Translations under genes and position numbers: made by a program
Assembly: GCA_964430375.1 (NCBI GenBank)
Contig: CAYSEZ010000046.1
Location: 1-8,380, forward strand
Source: HGM10836 sp964430375
GTDB taxonomy: Bacteria > Bacillota_I > Bacilli_A > RF39 > UBA660
DNA length: 8,380 bases
Direction: 5' to 3'
The notes under the pieces: generated by a model
Told to the model about the DNA's origin: nothing
The model's database searches: none
What the model saw: the letters and a program-made list of their open reading frames with translations, nothing else
In this document: positions 5,071-8,380 of the stretch, one piece after another
How the letters are laid out: each line of letters begins with the position of its first letter
How positions within the stretch are numbered: position 1 is the first letter of the stretch

Positions 5071-6277
5071 TATAGAAAAGCAAGAAAAAGAATTAGAAAA
5101 TGAATTTAAAAAGGTAAATGATATATGTTTCTTTAATAGTAATAAAGTACTTAATGCTTTTAGAAAGTTTAATGTATCAGAATCTTGTTTTAATTCTACA
5201 ACAGGGTATGGGTATAACGATATAGGAAGAGAAGTAATAGAAAAAGTATATAGTGATATATTTAAAGCAGAGGATGCATTAGTTAGAAATCAGTTTGTTT
5301 CTGGAAGTCATGCTTTATCTACTACTTTATTTGCACTTTTAAGACCAGGAGATACATTACTTAGTATTGCGGGTAAACCATATGATACATTAGAAGAAGT
5401 AATTGGTATAAAAGATAATAATAGTTCTTTAAAGTCATTTAATATTAATTATAAAGAAATAGATTTAATAGATAATGAATTTGATGTTGATAAAATAAAA
5501 GAAGTTTTAAGTAATGAAAAAATTAAAGTAATTTTAATTCAAAGAAGTAAAGGTTATTCTACTAGAGGAAGTATTTCTATAGAAAAGTTAGAGAAAGTAA
5601 TTAAAGAAATTAGAAAAGTAGATAATAATGTAATAATTATGATAGATAATTGTTATTGTGAATTTGTAAATAAAAAAGAGCCTATAGAAGTTGGTGCAGA
5701 TATAGCGGTTGGGTCCTTAATTAAGAATTTAGGGGCTGGTATTGCTCCGAATGGTGCTTATGTAGTAGGAAGAAGTGATTTAATTAATTTAGTTGGTGAG
5801 CGTCTTACTTTACCTGGGGAAGGAAAAGAAGTAGGGCCTACTCTTGGTATAAATAAACAGATATTACAAGGGTTATTTATGGCTCCCTTAATTGTAAAAG
5901 AAGCATTAAAAGTTGCAATTTTAACTAGTAAGTTATTTGAAGATTTAGGTTATTTAGTTGAACCTAGATATAATGATGAGAGAGTAGATATAGTACAAAA
6001 TATTATTTTTAAAGATGAAAATAAACTTATTAAGTATTGCCAAGGAATACAGAAGTATTCTCCGATTGATTCAGGTGTTCTTCCTATTCCAAGTCCTATG
6101 CCAGGGTATTCTGATAAAGTAATTATGGCCGCAGGTGCTTTCACACAAGGTTCTTCAATTGAGTTATCTTGTGATGGGCCACTTCGTTTTCCATTTATTG
6201 CCTATCAACAAGGTTCACTTTCTTATGAATATGGTAAAATTGCTGTAATAAATGCGATTAAAGAACTTAACAATTAG
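5063..6277 (+). CDS. YnbB-type PLP-dependent enzyme (methionine gamma-lyase family / aluminium resistance protein)
   Basis: The 404-aa product matches the Alum_res family (B. subtilis YnbB), fold-type I PLP enzymes related to cystathionine and methionine gamma-lyases. Seen in order, numbered from this start: TGYGYNDIGRE (46-56), the GSHAL PLP-phosphate-type loop (81-85), IMIDNCYCEF with the ring-binding Asp195, GSLIKNLGAG with probable Schiff-base Lys221, and the family tail segments PIPSPMPGYSDKVIMAAGAF and CDGPLRFPF. Its physiological substrate is not established; aluminium resistance is a historical name. An in-frame ATG at 5048 exists but overlaps the RBS. GGAGGT (5050-5055) is placed 7 bases before the ATG at 5063, so 5063 is chosen. 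The start overlaps the SDR stop by 8 bases, indicating translational coupling and probably a shared pathway. Confidence 0.9.
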   Translation: MFDIEKQEKELENEFKKVNDICFFNSNKVLNAFRKFNVSESCFNSTTGYGYNDIGREVIEKVYSDIFKAEDALVRNQFVSGSHALSTTLFALLRPGDTLLSIAGKPYDTLEEVIGIKDNNSSLKSFNINYKEIDLIDNEFDVDKIKEVLSNEKIKVILIQRSKGYSTRGSISIEKLEKVIKEIRKVDNNVIIMIDNCYCEFVNKKEPIEVGADIAVGSLIKNLGAGIAPNGAYVVGRSDLINLVGERLTLPGEGKEVGPTLGINKQILQGLFMAPLIVKEALKVAILTSKLFEDLGYLVEPRYNDERVDIVQNIIFKDENKLIKYCQGIQKYSPIDSGVLPIPSPMPGYSDKVIMAAGAFTQGSSIELSCDGPLRFPFIAYQQGSLSYEYGKIAVINAIKELNN

Positions 6278-6295
6278 TATGTTTTATGTTATACT
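6267..6295 (+). promoter_or_regulatory. Extended -10 sigma-A promoter of the envelope operon
   Basis: TTAACA (6267-6272) and TATACT (6290-6295) are 17 bases apart, and TG at 6287-6288 makes an extended -10 (TGTTATACT). The -35 box overlaps the last codons of the preceding gene. Transcription should begin near 6302. AATTAGTAT (6272-6280) and ATACTTAATT (6291-6300) form a 9-pair dyad with one bulge over the spacer and -10, which could be an operator or a weak terminator for the upstream gene. Confidence 0.75.
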
Positions 6296-6325
6296 TAATT
6301 TATAAATTAGAAAGAAGGTATTGTT

Positions 6326-7336
6326 ATGAAAAAAAGATTTAATATTTTAATTATTATGGTTTTAACTTTATTAATTGGTATTACATCAGTTAATGCAGAA
6401 GTTAATAGTGCAAAATCTTATGCAGAAGAAGATTTAAATTTAACTGAAAATATAAATGGTAATACTTTTGTGATAGGTAGTAAAGTTAAAATTAATTCTA
6501 TTATTAACGGAATAGGTTTTGCTCTAGGAGAAGATATTGATGTAAATGGGGTTATTGACTATGGATTTATTTTAGGAAAAGATGTAAATATTTCTAATGA
6601 GATAAGAAATGATGCATTTATATTATCTGAAAAAACTGTTATAGAGGGAATAATAGATCGTGATTTATATATTTTAACTGGTACTTTAGAAATAAATGGT
6701 ACAGTAAATAGAGATATTTATGTATATGCAGGTGAAATTGTAATTGGAGATTCTTCAGTAATTAATGGAACAATTTATTATAATGATGATGTAATTATTG
6801 ATGGAGATACTAGTAATATTCTTACTAAAGCATATGAAACAATTGAAGTAGATGAAAAAGAAGAGGCAAAAGAGGAAATAATTAGTAATTTATATTTATT
6901 TGTTAAATTAGTTGTAGTTTTAGTAGTTCTTATACTTGTTATGCCTAAATTATTTGATAAAGTAAAGAAAAATTATGATGATAAAAAAGTTTCATATTAT
7001 TTTAAAAACATTGGATATGGTTTTATTTTCTTAATTGGTGTACCAATTTTAGTATTAATTTTACTTATGTTATCTAACCTTGGTGGAAGACTTGGTTTAA
7101 TATTATTACTATTATATATTTTAGGCCTTAGTATTGCTAATATTTTTACTGGATATGTTGTAGGTAATTTTATAGATAAAAAGTTATTAAAGAAAAATAA
7201 TCATTATTTAACTGGTATACTTGGTATATTTGTAGTTATATTAATTAATTTATTACCATTAGTTAGCGTATTTACTTTAACTTTAGGAATAGGCACTATT
7301 ATAAATATGTTAATAGGTTCTAGGAGTAATAAATGA
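6326..7336 (+). CDS. Membrane protein with signal peptide and bactofilin-like repeat domain
   Basis: The 336-aa product starts with a Lys/Arg-rich n-region, a hydrophobic core and a likely signal-peptidase site after SVNA (about 24). Residues 40-160 repeat a motif of about 17-18 residues (x-F-x-x-G-x-x-V/I-x-I-N-G-x-I) that looks like a right-handed beta-helix of the bactofilin/polymer-forming type, here outside the membrane. A charged Glu/Lys linker (172-186) leads to a C-terminal membrane region with hydrophobic segments near 190-206, 230-250, 257-280 and 295-330 (one or two passes). The combination is known among Bacillota polymer-forming cytoskeletal-like membrane proteins; an envelope-scaffold role is inferred. 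The ATG has AAGAAGGT (6312-6319) 6 bases upstream. It overlaps the next gene by 4 bases (ATGA). Confidence 0.75.
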   Translation: MKKRFNILIIMVLTLLIGITSVNAEVNSAKSYAEEDLNLTENINGNTFVIGSKVKINSIINGIGFALGEDIDVNGVIDYGFILGKDVNISNEIRNDAFILSEKTVIEGIIDRDLYILTGTLEINGTVNRDIYVYAGEIVIGDSSVINGTIYYNDDVIIDGDTSNILTKAYETIEVDEKEEAKEEIISNLYLFVKLVVVLVVLILVMPKLFDKVKKNYDDKKVSYYFKNIGYGFIFLIGVPILVLILLMLSNLGGRLGLILLLLYILGLSIANIFTGYVVGNFIDKKLLKKNNHYLTGILGIFVVILINLLPLVSVFTLTLGIGTIINMLIGSRSNK

Positions 7337-8376
7337 ATATAAATGAAATAAAGGGAAGAATTAAAAATTTAGATAACTATTTTAAAGATAATGTAGGTGC
7401 TAGAAGTGCAATAAATGATATATTAGTTAAGGATAAAACTAGTAGTGAGATATTAGATCATTTAAAAATACTTGAAAAATCAAATGATTCTTCTTTTGTA
7501 AAAAGTTATATAGAGGGGATAAAAAAAGATTTATATGAGTTTTTAAAAGTAGAAAAAGAGATTATTAATGAAGAGAATAAACTTAATTCTTTGCTTGATG
7601 AAATAAAAGATGAGTTAATAAAAAGAAATATTAATATTGAAGGTATTAAACTTAGAATGTTAACTTATGATAGAGATAATCTAGATAAACAAAAAGAATA
7701 TTTAAAGGAATTAAGATTAAGATATAGTTATTTAGATGAAACAAGAAAAAGTATAAAGAAGGAAAAAGAAGTAGGTTCTTCTTTTAGCGAAGGTTTTAAA
7801 GAAGGGGAAAAGAGTGCTACTAACATAGAAAAAGTAGATGAAGAAGCAGAAAATAACATTAAAGTAATTATTAATCCAGATAAAGTTACTGTTTTAAATT
7901 ATTTAAATTTTTATTATTCTAATAGAAAAAGTAATTCTAATGTGAGAGTTAAAATAGAAAAAGAAGCAGGTGGTAGTAATAGAACTTTATCTGTTACTTA
8001 TTTTGGTACTGAAGTAAGTGAAAAGAATCCTAGAGTTAATTTTCATTTTAATAATAGTGAGTATTTTGATAAAGAAATATTACCTATTGTACTTAGCGCT
8101 TATGCAAATGAAAATGTTTCTTTATCAAGTATAAATGAAAATAATACTTATCAAAATGTTTCTGAATCAGGTGATACTTTAGAGATGACTAATATGGATA
8201 GTGAAAAAGTTCTTGAAACAGATGACTATTTAGAGAAAGAAAAGAAACGCAAAAAAGGAGCAGCTAGAGTAAGACGTGATAATAATTTTTATGGAATAAG
8301 TAATATATTTTTTATAGTTTTAGTAGTATTAATTGTATTAATCGGAAGTATAACTTTTATATTATTAAGGAGATGA
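7333..8376 (+). CDS. Tail-anchored coiled-coil protein of unknown function
   Basis: The family of this 347-aa protein is not recognised. Residues about 55-150 are rich in Glu, Lys, Leu and Ile with heptad-like spacing and are probably coiled coil. Residues about 175-265 look like a small folded alpha/beta domain (VIINPDKVTVLNYLNFYY through LPIVLSAYA). A Ser/Asn/Glu-rich linker (265-300) and a strongly basic stretch, KEKKRKKGAARVRR (302-315), precede one C-terminal transmembrane helix (323-345) ending in RR. There is no signal peptide, so the bulk should be cytoplasmic with the basic stretch at the inner membrane face. The ATG overlaps the stop of the bactofilin-like gene (ATGA), with AGGAG at 7322-7326 six bases upstream. 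The two products are therefore coupled and may interact at the membrane. Confidence 0.7.
   Translation: MNINEIKGRIKNLDNYFKDNVGARSAINDILVKDKTSSEILDHLKILEKSNDSSFVKSYIEGIKKDLYEFLKVEKEIINEENKLNSLLDEIKDELIKRNINIEGIKLRMLTYDRDNLDKQKEYLKELRLRYSYLDETRKSIKKEKEVGSSFSEGFKEGEKSATNIEKVDEEAENNIKVIINPDKVTVLNYLNFYYSNRKSNSNVRVKIEKEAGGSNRTLSVTYFGTEVSEKNPRVNFHFNNSEYFDKEILPIVLSAYANENVSLSSINENNTYQNVSESGDTLEMTNMDSEKVLETDDYLEKEKKRKKGAARVRRDNNFYGISNIFFIVLVVLIVLIGSITFILLRR
8367..8372 (+). promoter_or_regulatory. Shine-Dalgarno for a gene starting at or beyond the right edge
   Basis: AAGGAG lies inside the last codons (LRR) of the tail-anchored protein gene. An ATG touches it directly (8373-8375), but that spacing of zero is too short. 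A start 5 to 9 bases downstream would fall at or just past 8380. This implies a third gene in the same operon. Confidence 0.5.
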
Positions 8377-8380
8377 CTAA

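Noticed and set aside
5950..6144. Minus-strand open frame opposite the PLP-enzyme gene
   Set aside because: It is the complement of conserved coding sequence, with no RBS or recognisable protein.
8373..8380. ATG 8373 as start of the next gene through an ATGA overlap
   Set aside because: The AAGGAG Shine-Dalgarno abuts it with zero spacing. A start at or past the window edge fits better.

Overview
The window looks like chromosomal DNA from a low-GC, endospore-forming Bacillota, perhaps an uncultured gut Bacilli or Clostridia relative. The reasons are strongly AT-biased codons (AGA for Arg, A/T third positions), Bacillota-type promoters and Shine-Dalgarno sites, and a spore-coat cotJ operon. 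TGA is used as a stop and no reading frame needs it as Trp, so the Mycoplasma code is excluded. All genes recognised lie on the + strand. No organism name can be supported from the sequence alone.

Region 1 (1 to about 2088) is the right end of an integrated mobile element. It has a strong hairpin terminator (47-103), an orphan Shine-Dalgarno, a tiny 30-codon ORF (247-339), two inverted repeats in the gap after it, and a large serine recombinase of 541 aa (399-2024). The second inverted repeat has the recombinase RBS in its loop and the GTG start codon in its stem.

Region 2 (about 2087-3190) is the 3' part of an N-acetylmuramoyl-L-alanine amidase (Amidase_3) with five C-terminal LysM domains. 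The 5' part, with most of the zinc ligands, is missing. The break falls at the Gly-rich codons just after the position where the family has its SxHxNA motif, so the recombinase element has split this gene. The remnant has no credible start codon.

Region 3 (3279-4255) is a compact cotJ operon: a fused CotJA/CotJB-like protein followed by the manganese-catalase-like CotJC. It is bounded by an AT-rich hairpin upstream and an intrinsic terminator downstream. Stop codons sit inside both hairpins.

Region 4 (4321-6277) is a two-gene operon with a textbook sigma-A promoter (TTGAAA, 17 bp, TATACT): a FabG-like short-chain dehydrogenase and a YnbB-type PLP enzyme. They overlap by 8 bases, and the codons for the dehydrogenase's conserved VDGG tail form the RBS of the second gene.

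Region 5 (6326 to beyond 8380) is an envelope operon with its own extended -10 promoter. It holds a secreted or membrane protein with a bactofilin-like repeat domain, a tail-anchored coiled-coil protein of unknown function, and an RBS at the right edge for a further gene.

The most interesting hypothesis is that the recombinase element interrupts a cell-wall hydrolase gene directly beside spore-coat genes. That arrangement resembles the excisable elements in sigK, spoVFB and spsM, which precise excision restores during sporulation. It is inference: the left end of the element and the 5' half of the amidase lie outside the window.
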